This document shows positions 54,301 to 64,000 of a stretch of 64,000 nt of DNA, one piece after another; within the stretch, counting starts at the first letter, position 1, and every line of letters starts with the position of its first letter. Source of the DNA: Pterobdella sp. o SKG-2022 (Eukaryota > Annelida > Clitellata > Hirudinida > Piscicolidae). Below the pieces are notes generated by a model that was not told where the DNA came from, did no database searches, and saw only the letters and a program-made list of their open reading frames with translations. The DNA lies in contig OZ038320.1 in assembly GCA_964035795.1 (NCBI GenBank), positions 1,780,053-1,844,052 of the forward strand, given 5' to 3'. The translations under genes were made by a program, and so were the position numbers.

Positions 54301-57300
54301 GGAAACTGATCATGCGAGAGTTCTTTATAATTAGCATCTACCAAAAAGAAGCCGTGAAAAATGGAGAAAAGAGTGTTTTTAAACTTGAAATCACAACACG
54401 AAATTTTTCATTGAATACAACTAATCACCTGAATAATGGAGGTTACTTTGAAGGAGAAAATAGAGGTCAAATAGATACAGTAATATCCCTCAATTGTTTT
54501 GGAGCAGAAGCTGAGAATTTCATCAAAAAATTCAACCATTTGAAATCAATTCAAAAAACTAGTTTCTCAAAAAAATTGGTCGAAGACAGCGATAACAAAA
54601 ACGACGTTAAAAAACAAATCCCCACCAACCCCTTCAATCCACCGTACCCACTAAGAATTCTCACCAACCAATCATACAACGCCTCGACCAATGCAAGCAG
54701 ATGCAACAGTACTGTTAGCAATACTGAGTATTACAAACAGCACTCCTACGCTGACAGACTTCTCCACATTGCCCATGTTCTCCACTATGTTGGGATTGCC
54801 ATTCTTGGTGTCTTTGTTTTCCAGGTGAGTTTTTCCAAATTATCATTTAAATCATTGATTTTTGGTTTTTTTACTAATGCATTTGATTGAGTGGTGGGTT
54901 ATTTTTCGAATTTTAGCATGAATTTTTTCGGTTATCAAACTAATTTGCGTCTGATGAAACATATGTTTTGCCGATTAACATAAGTATTTTTATTTGATTA
55001 TATTTATAAATGAATTCATTTAATTGATCTTCAAACTTCTGACTAATTTATAAACATTTTGCTTCACAGAACTTCTAAATATTTTGTTCTATTGAATATA
55101 TAAATTTCTTTCTCGAGTGACTTTCTATTCAGTAAAAATTCTTTTTATGGTTTAAATTTCATGATAACCTATCAATTCAAACTAAAAGTGAATTTTATGA
55201 AAAAAGATTAAAAGTGAAATTTACTTAGATGAATTTATCCAAATAGTTATTCTCTCTACAATGCAATGGAACTTAAAAACATAGGGTATAAACTTCAAGA
55301 GTTTCCAGGCCACGTTATAATTATAAAACATAATTTTTTTATTATAAATATATTACCTTATCTCGTTTTATCAAAACCGCCTTTATATTATCCCATACAT
55401 CAAAAAAAATTAAAATAAATTTGCATTAAATATTAATAGAACTTCACTCGCTTACAAAAACGTATATAAATCAGAATTATTTTGCCTTTGAATGCGTGGC
55501 AAATGCTTTGATAATCTAATCAAACGTTCACAATCGTTGAACTCATCGGTCCCCTTAAGCCTCTGCTTCGTGCAGAGTTCAGCCCTTAAACTCCTTGCTT
55601 CGCTGTTTATATTTCTGTGCATGGAATTGTTTGAAATTCCCATGAATAATTTCAATATCAATTTATTTTCTATGCTATATATTATCGTTCAACATAATTC
55701 GGCGATGGTAGGTATTATTATCATTAAACTTTTCTGGATGTTTTCATCCTATTACACCTTCCCTGCTATTCAAGGTAGCTACCCACTCCTCATAACCCTC
55801 AATAATTTCACAATGTCCAAGACTACTCTCCATTCACCAACAGCATTCTGGGCTTCTTCTGTATGGGAACAATAAAATAATTGATACTTTTCCAACAAAA
55901 ACGCCATTTTACATGCGTTGAGAAAAATTTTTATAAATGCTTAAGTGCACTTTTTACGCAGATGCGTTCATGAATTTGTTTGCTCTTTTGATATTATTCA
56001 AAACCTGGTAGTTTTTAACGTTATTATTGACATATGAGTGATAGTTTCGTGTTTTTAATTATATTAAAACTACCCGAGACCCCACATTATGTCACTTCAT
56101 TCCATTTGTTCTTCATTCACAGGTGGTCTTGAAAATCTTTGGCATGGGCAGAACCTTTTTCTTGAAAAAACTCGAAGTGAGTGCTTTGAGATTTTGTGTT
56201 GAAATGTTTTCTAATCGATAAATCATTTTATTGGTGAAAAAAACCAAATTTAATCTATTCTAATTTCTTTGCGAGTATTTTTTATTGAAAGATTAAATCT
56301 ACTCAAGCTACAGACTTAACTATTCTCTCTTGAAACGTTGTGCCCAATATTTTTATCGATTCCACATTTAGAATCTTTTTCTTTGTTTTACAGTTTCAAT
56401 TTATTAGATGTTGCGTATGGTATGAAAAGTCTCAAAAGAGTTCTTCTAGTTTAGTGAACTTTCTTCTAATCATAGATCCATAAAAACCAACTTTGAAAAC
56501 CTGAAAAACTTGTATTGAATGTAAAAAACAAATCAAGACACCCGTCACAAAATTAAGGGATATATCGAAGTCAAGAAAGAAATTCACACACCACCAACTT
56601 AAAATAGGGACACATCTCGTGGCATGCGTTTGCACAGATATCATTCAAGAACAACATAATAAACATGCGATAAACTACAGAACACCTTTGTGTTGTATTT
56701 CAGCATGAAACCAACACAGATAAAACAGATTCTGTTTGTTTGAAAAATATTTTGAAAAGATTTTAAAAGTCTTCCAATGGAACCTTCAGAATCCAAACTC
56801 GTGGCTTATGTGCGATAATCCGCCAAGACATGAAGACGACGTTATCGATTTGTTCTCTGAAGGTTTCAACAAAAAACACTCAGACAAGATAACAAACAAG
56901 CTTCAATATTGTAAAAAACGAACGTAAAATCGTGAAAAATACACGCAAAAAATGAATATTTCGGTATTTTATTTGAAAAACTTCTCTTATAACGGGTATC
57001 ATCTTCAGGTTTCAAGAATAAACCAACTTCAAAACGCCTAATAGTACCATCAATTTTAATACTTCCAAAAAAAACAATGGTATAAAAAAATCAATTTTTT
57101 CTATTTTCAAGAAAATTGCTAATAATTCTTGAAACAAAACTGTTACTAGCTGGAAAAGTTTGAAAATTTTTAAATTCCAAGCTGCGTATTTTTGAGGAAG
57201 TGATTCGAGATGTTCAAACATAATCTTTTGAATTTTTTATGCAGGGCTCTTCTAAAAGAAAGTAACTGCGGCTGAAACAAAAAAGGATGTTAATTGAAAA

Positions 57301-60300
57301 TAAAAGTTCTTATTAACTAAACTAGCCTATTAACAAAAACGATTTGAATCAAACACTTTTATTAACTGAATAATAATTTTAAGTTTGTATACTTGATAAC
57401 GTGAGTTCAACTTACGAAAAGCTTTGTATTATTATTCAGTTAATAAAGGTTGTTGATTCAAATCGAAAATAAAAGCATCAATACAATTCAACGAATGTTT
57501 TATGTTGAGTTAGCTTCTGAGTTTAATAATTATTCTTACAATAAGGTTTTACAAGAATTTATGTAGTGTTGTTACATGAAAAGTTACATTTATGTAGAGA
57601 TAATTCCTGTTTAAACTAGTTGATAAGTTAGATTCTTGTGCAAAAACACCGATATTTGTTTTTATAGTTTATAGCATAGTGCATGTGAGCTCCATTAATT
57701 ATAAAATAGAATATGGGTAACCAAAATAAAGCCAATAACAACAACAACAACAACAAAACTAACACTAGCAACAACATCAATAGTTACACTCACATCAACA
57801 CCAACACCAACAGTTCTCAACAAAAACAACACTTTACAACAAAAACACCTCCAACAAAATATCCTCAACATTAACACCCTTCCCAGATCTTTGACGCCAT
57901 CATCGTTCTCACCTCTTTCAGTCTTGACATCGCCTTTGCTAAGGGAGTTTCTAATGCTCACGACGAAGAAGCCATAGCTCTTCTCATCATCTTCCTTCTA
58001 TGGAGGATCCTAAGGATCATTAATGGTGGGTGTGTTTCATGTGTTGGATACAATACAAAACAATGAAATATCATATGGTAACCTACAACACAATAAAATG
58101 CAATATAATGCAATACAATACGGTAAAATACAATACAATACAAAAAAATACAATAACATAAAACACAATATGATACAATGAAATGCAATAAAATTAATAT
58201 CTAAAAATTATAAACGAAAATAGAAGGTTTAACTATAATGATTTCATATTTTGGTTTTATACCTCAATTGGTTGAGCACAAGCAGTTCTATGGCGCTAAG
58301 TTGAATTTGTAGGAAAGCCTTTTAAATATGAAGCGCTATATGAATAACCATTCATGATTACCTTTTTTTATTTTTATTATAACAACTGTCATTTAAAAGT
58401 ATATTTTTTAGATAGATTTATACCTATATATGAATGCAGATTTTTGAAACCTTTATCGAGACAAAATTGGAAAAACTATCTTCAACAATTTTATTTAAAG
58501 TTCAAAGCATTTAATGAAAAAATTTTACACTAAATGCATTGAATAGTGTGAAATTGTCTCAAGAAGTTCTCAACAAAATGTTGATAAACACTAAATACAT
58601 AAAGGACTTGAATTGGAATTCCTCTGTGGCAAGAATGTGGGGGAGGATAACCAAAAAAAAAAATCAATATCAATAATAAAAACAATAATAATAATAAAAA
58701 AATTGAAAAATGAATAATAGAAAAAATATAATAAATAGTAAAATAAACAATTCAAATATTGGTCATATAAATAATAGTATTTATTTATAGTTTCATTGGA
58801 TTGTTGGTGTTAAGATGCTTTCAACAATATAAACCTTTTAGAAATCAAACTTTAAAAACATCAATTGAGGATTCATACATTTATTTAAAGTGAAAGCTGT
58901 AATTAAACGTTAGCTAACGTTTGATGATAAGGCTATATTTGTCGAAAATTATAGCTTTTATTTTAAATAAATGTATGAATCCTTAATTGATGTTTTTAAA
59001 GTTTAATTGCTGTACAAAGCATACATAAGATGCTTTTAAAAACCTTTTTAGAACCGTATCTTTTTCAGTAATTTTGTCCTTCAAGTTCTCATGTTGCGTC
59101 GTTATAACAGTTGTTTGCTGGGATGTTTGTGGTGTGGAAGTTTGGACTGTGGTGAAAAAGAGAGAGAATATATATGTGTAAAACATTCAATTATCCGGGT
59201 ATAACTATCTGAGTTTAGTATTATATTGGTTTTAAAATATTTTTTAAAAACATTTGAAATAATTTCAAAATAATATGTTTTAAAACGTGAAATATGTCGA
59301 AAAACAAAAAACTGAGAGCATTATATTCTCAAAATACATACACTGGAATCTTGCCTAATTAAGCTAAATGTTTCGGCTTGAGAGAGTGTAATTGCAAAAG
59401 GAAAAAACTTATGGTCTTATTTGGCGCCATAGTTTTTGCTTATTTTATTAAAAAAATATTTTTAATATTCATTGAGAAATTATTCAGTGAAAAAATATTC
59501 AAAAAGAAGGAATATTTTTACTTGATGAAATATTATGAAAGCATTTAATAAAAGTAAATAAATTATGATAAAAGATAAATTAATAAATTAATATATACAG
59601 TATTTATTTTATTTATGATTCACACAAATCTTTGTTTCTGAAGCAAATTTTTTTTCCAAATTACGCGCTAGATAAATCTTTTATTAATTAGTAAATTTCA
59701 AATTATTTTAATAATATAGTACTTAATATGGCATAATATTTAATATAAAAAATTAAAAACCAAAAAAATTGAATAAAAAATAAATAATATATAAAAAACC
59801 AAAACAAAAAAATATTGTTTTGCTATGAAGAGTAATTTGGTATGGAATATTGATGAAAGTGATGAACTTTTGCACGAAAAATAGATATATTTTTAGCTAC
59901 ATTTTCGACAAAAAATTGTGAGAAACTGAAATCAATAGATTAAGTTTGTGTTTTTGTTGGAGCTTTGGATTGGAAAAACAGATGTTAATAGAATTATATC
60001 ACAGTGAGAAAAATTTTTATTGAATAAGCAATATTAAAATTTTTATTAAAGACATAAAATGAATTTGTTTTTATTGATAGCATTGAGGTCTTTTATGAAA
60101 CCTTACTGAATGACTTTTTTTAAATGCTTCTATTCCGTTTAAGACCGCAAAGAATGCGATAATGGGAGAGAAGATTTATATTGGAAAGAGCTTGTAGAAG
60201 AAATTTGCTTTGTGGAAGTATTTGGTCATTCAGCCAAAACATTCTAATTGGACCTGATAAAAAAAATTTGGTGGCAAAATCTGAGTTCTATAAAAATAAT

Positions 60301-63300
60301 TTGAATTTAAAAATGACAGTAACGATTCGCAAACTGCACTTGGTAATGTAAGTTCTGCTTACAGAAAGCTTAGATGATTAAAAACCTTGTGTTTGTAACT
60401 ATAAGGTTTTTTTTTTTTATTATACACGCAAGGAGTAGCGCCCTGTGAAATATCTGTTGAGCTAACGAAACCCCAATATGGGGCGACTAAAAGTCGATCT
60501 AAAAAAAAACTATAAATTATAAACGTTCAATCGCCATAAAAAATTTGGAATAATAAAGAATATTATATTTTTTAAAATTTTTTATATATACGCTATTAAA
60601 CTTCTCATAATTTTTCAACTTTTCGTTAATATTTAAACAGCTTCTGACAAGCAAAACAAGCGGCTTTCTCCAATATTCATAAGAGCTTTTTTAATAAACT
60701 AAGACACACAGAACTAACCACTCTTACCCTATCATAAGTTTCAGACCTTCATAATATAAGTGAGTCGACCCTCAGTGGCCCTGGTTGTGGTGAATTTGAT
60801 TAACTCTATAACTGTTGATCAAGATGCTAAGCCCTCATAAATGTACACTATAAAGATCAAATAAACCTGATATTGTTTGAAACCATGCTGATTGTAATGT
60901 GCCAGATTTTCAAATTAATTGTTATATGGTCTATTCAATGTTAACTTATTAAACGATTTGCTTATTGCTTGCAAATTAAATAAGAAACTTCAAAAATATC
61001 ATTTATGCCTGGCAACTGAAAGGATCAAAGTACAATAATTAAAAGGATTAAAAGATTGAAGTAAACGAGGGTTGACCTAACCACAGGGATCATGGTGACG
61101 TCAAAGAAGAGACAAGACCTGCGCATTCAGCTGCTGAAAAGGGCCAAGAGGAGGACTGAGAAGAAGTTAGAGTACCTGGAAGATGATCGCAGCTGGAAAG
61201 AGGTTTGTGACGTCATGAGTAGTTTTGAGTTGTTTGTTTTTGTGAATGATGTTATTTTGTTTTGAAAGTTTTTCATGTATGAATGGATGGATGGATGAAT
61301 GGATGGATGGGTAGGTGAAAAAAGAGATAGAGGAATCTATGGATAAATGGGTGGATAGGTAGGTGGAAGAATGGATGGATGGGTGGAGAAATGGAGGAAG
61401 GAAATTAGAATACTTTAGTTGCATGAAATTTTGTAAATGCAACTTTTAGCGCATAATTTTTGAAGTTTTCATTAAAAAAATTTTTTTTGCAGTTTTTTTT
61501 ACCCTTTTAAACTTTATTATGTCAACTTCCTTGTGGACTCAAAAGATTTTCAGACCTGCAACAAAAATATGAGCGTGAAAAAGCTGGGTTATGAATAATT
61601 AAATATTTGGAAGATTATTTGCTTGTTTAAGAAGTTTTGTGATGAATGGATGTAGGAATAGATGGGTGGGTGGATGGATGAATGGATCAGTGGATGGATG
61701 GATAGATGGATGGATGGATAGATGGATGGATGGATAGATGGATGGATGGATAAATAGATGGATGTATGGATGGATGGATAGATAGATGGATGTGTGGATG
61801 GATGGATGGATGTGTGGATGGGTGGAGAGATATGAAGATTCTTTCATGACTGGATGCCTTCATGGACGGGTAGATGGATGTGTTGACGGATGTTGGAACA
61901 AATAAATGAATGTGTGGTTGACTAGTTGTGTGTAAGGACTAATTAACAAACAAATCAAATTAAGCATAACTACATAGATGGGTGAATGGATGGATGGATG
62001 GATGGATGGATGGATGGATGGATGGATGGATGGGTGGATGGATGGATGGATTGATAGATGAATTAATGAAAAAACGTCCAGCATAAAGAAACTTAAAATT
62101 TTTATTTCTGGAATATTCCAGAGAGACTGGAAAGCAAACGAAAACCAATAATGTTTTATTATGTTAAGACTACATTCTGACGTTCTTTTGAATTTTACAT
62201 TATGATGTAGTACGTATTTCTTCATTCAGAGCGGTCAAAAGTTTGTTAAAACTTTCGACAATTCATGAATTTTAAAAGCACAACAACTTTGAAACTTCAG
62301 TGAGTTTCCGTTCAAATAAACAACCTCAAAACATTGGAACGATTGACCACCCAATCAGAGGGAGATCCACAACTTGAAGCAGATGTGTCTAGAGAAGGGG
62401 GTGAGTGAGGAGGAAGTCAACAGATGCAGACCACGGAGGAGGAGTGAGTATTGATTTTCATGCATCCGTGGTCGCTTAAACGATAACGTTATTACGCTCT
62501 TTCGTATGAAAGTTTTGTGGTTGTGTTTTATTTGAGAACCATCTATAAAACCCTTAATGAATGAAATAACCTCATAATTGAATCCATAACACACGTTATT
62601 GTAACATTAAACCTCTGCACTCCAACAGCAATTTTGCAAAAGATGGACACCTCGTTAGGGCTGTCTTCCATCGCCACACTTTCTTTAGGCCTTTCCATGT
62701 CTATGAGTGGAGCTGGTAGGTAGAATCCGCCTGTATTGAATAAATTAAGTTTTTATAGTAGCTAAAAGCTGAAACTTAACTTTAATTCTGTTCATTAAGA
62801 AAATAAAATTTTTTTACAGTCTTTTAATGGGACATACACCACTATATAACTACACCACTATATAACTACACCACTATATAACTACACCACATTTCTGACA
62901 TTTTAAAATGCGTTTTAACGCTAAAATTTTCTATTATGGGGAGTCTTCTCATGCTGAGAGTTTCCCAAAGTGCCGTAAAATGGACTTCATCGTATCACTG
63001 GTTTTATTTCCTCATCATTTCGATTTTCAGATGCCATCAATTTTATGAATCATAAAAATTATGTTAGTGATAATACAGAATATTTTGTGGTCTGAATATT
63101 CCGTTTGAGAAATTAAATGCATAAAAAACTTGAAAAGCACGAGTTTAAATAGCAGTACCAGTGTTTGGTTTGAGCAAATAACCAAATCACAAACACGAGT
63201 AATTTCATCAGAATAAACTACACTAGTATTTCAAAAAAAAAATAAATTAAAATTTCATCACACAACCCTGCAGGTAAAGTGGTGATGAAAAGCCTCAGAG

Positions 63301-63647
63301 ATGAACCGATTCCTCGAAGTTCACCCACAAAGCGACATAAATCTGGCATCCACAACGTCATCTGCAACTTTAAATCACCTTCCAGCTCTAACGTTCTTAA
63401 CGACCGAAATGCCTGCGGTGCACAAAAGTTTTCTTCAGTTGTGTCTGCGGAAGAAGAACGTGAGAAAGGATCTAAAGACGTTGGTTTAAATGGCGCAGAT
63501 AGAGAGAATAAAATGGAGGATACATACCAAAACAGTAAAAGTGCTGTTAGGAGTTATAAAGATGCAGAAAAAGAGCGGAGATTTAAATTTTTTACCAAGT
63601 TAGATATGTTTAAAATTTTTTTTTATTCGAGATTCATTTTTAGTTAA
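46340..63647 (+). CDS. HVCN1: Voltage-gated proton channel Hv1 homolog with giant S1-S2 loop
   Basis: Hv1 channels are membrane voltage-sensor domains that conduct protons outward and usually dimerise through a C-terminal coiled coil. Ten exons: 46340..46422, 51438..51562, 52936..52988, 53262..54824, 56123..56176, 57887..58025, 61087..61202, 62359..62443, 62629..62715 and 63274..63647; all phases agree, giving about 892 residues. S1 is [20 protein letters not shown] with Asp53 (human D112). S2 is [17 protein letters not shown] then VVLKIFG, and S3 [16 protein letters not shown]4 is [18 protein letters not shown]. The coiled coil contains [20 protein letters not shown] and [19 protein letters not shown]. 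Kept: both zinc-site histidines (His595, His651), S2 Phe and Lys, both S3 aspartates. Changed: first S4 Arg is Leu663 and S2 Glu is Gln608. The S1-S2 loop is about 510 residues, and a C-terminal extension of about 150 follows the coiled coil. A Hv1-related sensor without conduction (TMEM266-like) is an alternative. Confidence 0.92.
46423..51437 (+). other. Hv1 intron 1 (5.0 kb)
   Basis: AT-rich; contains a (TAA)n microsatellite at 48330..48386. No exon supported. Confidence 0.75.
48330..48386. repeat. (TAA)n microsatellite
   Basis: About 19 uninterrupted TAA units. Confidence 0.97.
51438..51562 (+). CDS. HVCN1: Hv1 exon 2: S1 segment
   Basis: Acceptor CTACAG, donor GTTGGT. Encodes [13 protein letters not shown] then the S1 helix with VVIDAG, IAEI and LLDL, so the Asp, Glu and Asp positions of Hv1 S1 are all kept. 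Confidence 0.94.
51563..52935 (+). other. Hv1 intron 2
   Basis: 1.4 kb, AT-rich; nothing recognised. Confidence 0.7.
52936..52988 (+). CDS. HVCN1: Hv1 exon 3: start of S1-S2 loop
   Basis: 53 bases, acceptor TTGCAG, donor GTTTTA. Completes Glu and encodes [17 protein letters not shown], an acidic linker after S1. Supported by phase on both sides. Confidence 0.78.
53262..54824 (+). CDS. HVCN1: Hv1 exon 4: giant loop and S2
   Basis: 521 codons in phase 0, acceptor TTTCAG, donor GTGAGT. Starts [20 protein letters not shown], then a Lys-rich part ([20 protein letters not shown]), a Gly/Lys/Val-rich part, an Asn/Lys/His-rich part (contains [15 protein letters not shown]), a long basic region, a more ordinary mixed region ([30 protein letters not shown]), a Pro/Asn-rich run, then NQS, NAS, NAS and NST sequons, and finally S2 ([20 protein letters not shown]). 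An open frame of 1.56 kb in DNA this AT-rich is not expected by chance. Confidence 0.9.
54825..56122 (+). other. Hv1 intron 4
   Basis: 1.3 kb. Contains dispersed repeat copy B (55288..55313) and a 127-codon plus frame (55492..55875) without recognisable similarity; left unassigned. Confidence 0.6.
55288..55313 (+). repeat. Dispersed repeat, copy B
   Basis: AACTTCAAGAGTTTCCAGG block matching the minus strand of 15623..15648. Confidence 0.65.
56123..56176 (+). CDS. HVCN1: Hv1 exon 5: S2-S3 linker
   Basis: 18 codons, phase 0, acceptor TTCACAG, donor GTGAGT. Encodes [18 protein letters not shown]; the Lys matches human K157. The S2-S3 spacing is the same as in human Hv1 (34 residues from the S2 His to the S3 Asp). 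Confidence 0.93.
56177..57886 (+). other. Hv1 intron 5
   Basis: 1.7 kb with a foldback element (57340..57465) and a long C/A-rich, G-poor stretch (57731..57880) leading to the acceptor. Confidence 0.75.
57340..57465. mobile_element. Foldback element in Hv1 intron 5
   Basis: Arm 57340..57377 (CGATTTGAATCAAACA..ATTAACTGAATAATAAT) pairs with 57428..57465. The centre carries GTGAGTTCAACTTACGAAAA; related sequences occur at 37480..37505 and 60345..60372. Confidence 0.8.
57887..58025 (+). CDS. HVCN1: Hv1 exon 6: S3 and S4
   Basis: Acceptor TTCCCAG, donor GTGGGT. Encodes S3 with two aspartates (IFDAI, SLDIA), the loop [11 protein letters not shown] with the zinc-site His, and S4 [16 protein letters not shown]. 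Two S4 arginines only, at the human R208 and R211 positions; the R205 position is Leu. The signature WRxxRIIN identifies Hv1. Confidence 0.96.
58258..58360 (+). mobile_element. Degraded SINE-like element
   Basis: A-box-like ACCTCAATTGGTTGAGCA at 58261, and a tail GAAGCGCTATATGAATAACC like the other SINE copies. The B box is not clear. Confidence 0.55.
58847..59004. mobile_element. Foldback element in Hv1 intron 6
   Basis: Arms of about 58 bases (left starts AAACTTTAAAAACATCAATT; right ends AATTGATGTTTTTAAAGTTT) with very few mismatches. An 18-base perfect palindrome AAACGTTAGCTAACGTTT lies near the centre (58905..58922). Confidence 0.85.
60404..60515 (-). mobile_element. Possible SINE of a second type
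   Basis: Bounded by a T run and an A run; the minus strand reads GTTAGCTCAACAGATATTTC and GGCGCTACTCCTTGCGTG before an A/T-rich tail. A TAGCTCAAC A-box-like start is seen but no B box. Confidence 0.4.
61087..61202 (+). CDS. HVCN1: Hv1 exon 7: end of S4 and coiled coil
   Basis: Acceptor CCACAG, donor GTTTGT. Completes Gly and encodes [20 protein letters not shown] and [18 protein letters not shown], a charged helix continuous with S4 as in Hv1. Confidence 0.95.
61276..61385 (+). repeat. (GGAT)n-type array 1
   Basis: GGATGGATGGATG units with GGTAGG interruptions in Hv1 intron 7. Confidence 0.9.
61640..61835 (+). repeat. (GGAT)n-type array 2
   Basis: GGATGGATAGATGGATG higher-order units in the same intron. 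Confidence 0.93.
61975..62062 (+). repeat. (GGAT)n-type array 3
   Basis: Nearly pure GGAT, the most homogeneous of the arrays. Confidence 0.95.
62359..62443 (+). CDS. HVCN1: Hv1 exon 8: end of coiled coil
   Basis: Acceptor AATCAG, donor GTGAGT, phase 0 in. Encodes [20 protein letters not shown] and NRCRPRRR; the first part matches the C-terminal end of vertebrate Hv1. Confidence 0.9.
62629..62715 (+). CDS. HVCN1: Hv1 exon 9: Ser/Leu-rich extension
   Basis: Acceptor CAACAG, donor GTAGGT. Completes Thr and encodes [20 protein letters not shown] plus LSMSMSGA; not present in vertebrate Hv1. Confidence 0.78.
62834..62890. repeat. 16-base tandem repeat, 3 copies
   Basis: Exact copies of ACACCACTATATAACT in Hv1 intron 9. 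Confidence 0.95.
63274..63647 (+). CDS. HVCN1: Hv1 last exon: polar C-terminal tail
   Basis: Acceptor CTGCAG in phase with exon 9, stop TAG at 63645. Encodes [20 protein letters not shown] and about 100 further polar residues, ending in a Phe-rich [24 protein letters not shown] is a possible Ser/Pro phosphorylation and basic cluster. No known domain seen. Confidence 0.82.
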
Positions 63648-64000
63648 TTCAGTTTAACAGCTTGCTTTTGGTATGAAAATTTGGTGGTGTTTTTGGAACT
63701 TAAATGGGCTTATTGTAATTTTTGAAATAAATTTTTATGTAACTTTTCTGTTTTCGAATGGCTTTGAATTCTCATGAAGTTTTATGCTTCTAAATTAATT
63801 CCAAAACTATGTATTGAATTAATTTTTCAAATTTATACTTTTGAAATTGAATTAAACTTTGATTTGCATATTTCAAAAACAAAAAAAAAACTAAATCCTA
63901 TGATGACGAAAACCGTTATTCAAAACTATTCAGCCATTAAAACTTTACAGACAGAAGATGAAAAATAAAAAATTTAATCACTAAATATTATCTATAAAAC
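63648..64000 (+). terminator. Hv1 3' region with polyadenylation signal
   Basis: AATAAA at 63726..63731, 79 bases after the stop codon. The rest is AT-rich and without recognised features. Confidence 0.55.

Larger units (their letters stand above)
58026..61086 (+). other. Hv1 intron 6
   Basis: 3.1 kb. Contains a tandem ATACAATACA run (about 58075..58180), a degraded SINE (58258..58360), a foldback (58847..59004) and a possible second SINE type (60404..60515). Confidence 0.7.

Noticed and set aside
53465..54344. Minus-strand and other-frame ORFs inside Hv1 exon 4
   Set aside because: Shadows of the 521-codon exon; no independent similarity.
55492..55875. 127-codon plus-strand frame in Hv1 intron 4
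   Set aside because: No recognised similarity, does not fit the Hv1 phases, and Hv1 exons 4 and 5 join directly; kept only as an unassigned frame.
61599..62225. His/Ser/Ile/Pro repeat proteins on the minus strand
   Set aside because: Translation of GGAT arrays (IHPSIHPS pattern), inside an Hv1 intron.

Overview
The window is animal nuclear DNA: very AT-rich, gene-poor, with small coding exons that have GT..AG splice sites separated by long low-complexity introns, plus tRNA-derived SINE-like copies, foldback elements and many microsatellites. Bacterial-style ORF reading is misleading here. Four protein genes can be assembled by matching conserved protein blocks to splice sites and checking reading phase across every junction. 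An ephrin and a voltage-gated proton channel point to a metazoan, probably an invertebrate; I cannot name the phylum.

Layout. (1) 6..1404, minus: part of a heterogeneous nuclear ribonucleoprotein K (HNRNPK) homolog, covering KH1, the linker and KH2; the rest runs off the left edge. (2) 2921..6364, plus: NSUN5-type rRNA m5C methyltransferase, eight exons to the stop codon; its first exon(s) were not found. (3) 10364..36062, plus: a secreted ephrin, seven exons, with signal peptide, the four ephrin cysteines and a C-terminal hydrophobic tail that looks like a GPI-anchor signal. (4) 46340..63647, plus: a voltage-gated proton channel Hv1 homolog, ten exons, about 892 residues against about 270 in vertebrates.

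The most unusual biology is in genes 3 and 4. The Hv1 homolog carries roughly 510 residues of Lys/Asn/Gly-rich sequence in the S1-S2 loop, which should be extracellular. It also lacks the first S4 arginine (Leu instead) and has Gln where Hv1 normally has the S2 glutamate, while the other landmark residues, including both zinc-binding histidines, are kept. The neighbouring ephrin has an insert of about 115 residues of similar Lys-rich composition inside its receptor-binding domain. Two unrelated extracellular domains in neighbouring genes have thus been enlarged by the same kind of sequence.

Intergenic and intronic DNA holds dispersed repeats (a SINE-like family with tRNA-Lys-like head, three foldback elements, one repeat copied at 15.6 and 55.3 kb), long GGA, TAA, GGAT and CCACCTTCCCC tandem arrays, and C/A-rich, G-poor tracts placed just upstream of several splice acceptors. 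The four genes have no evident functional link; only the divergent placement of the first two could imply shared control.
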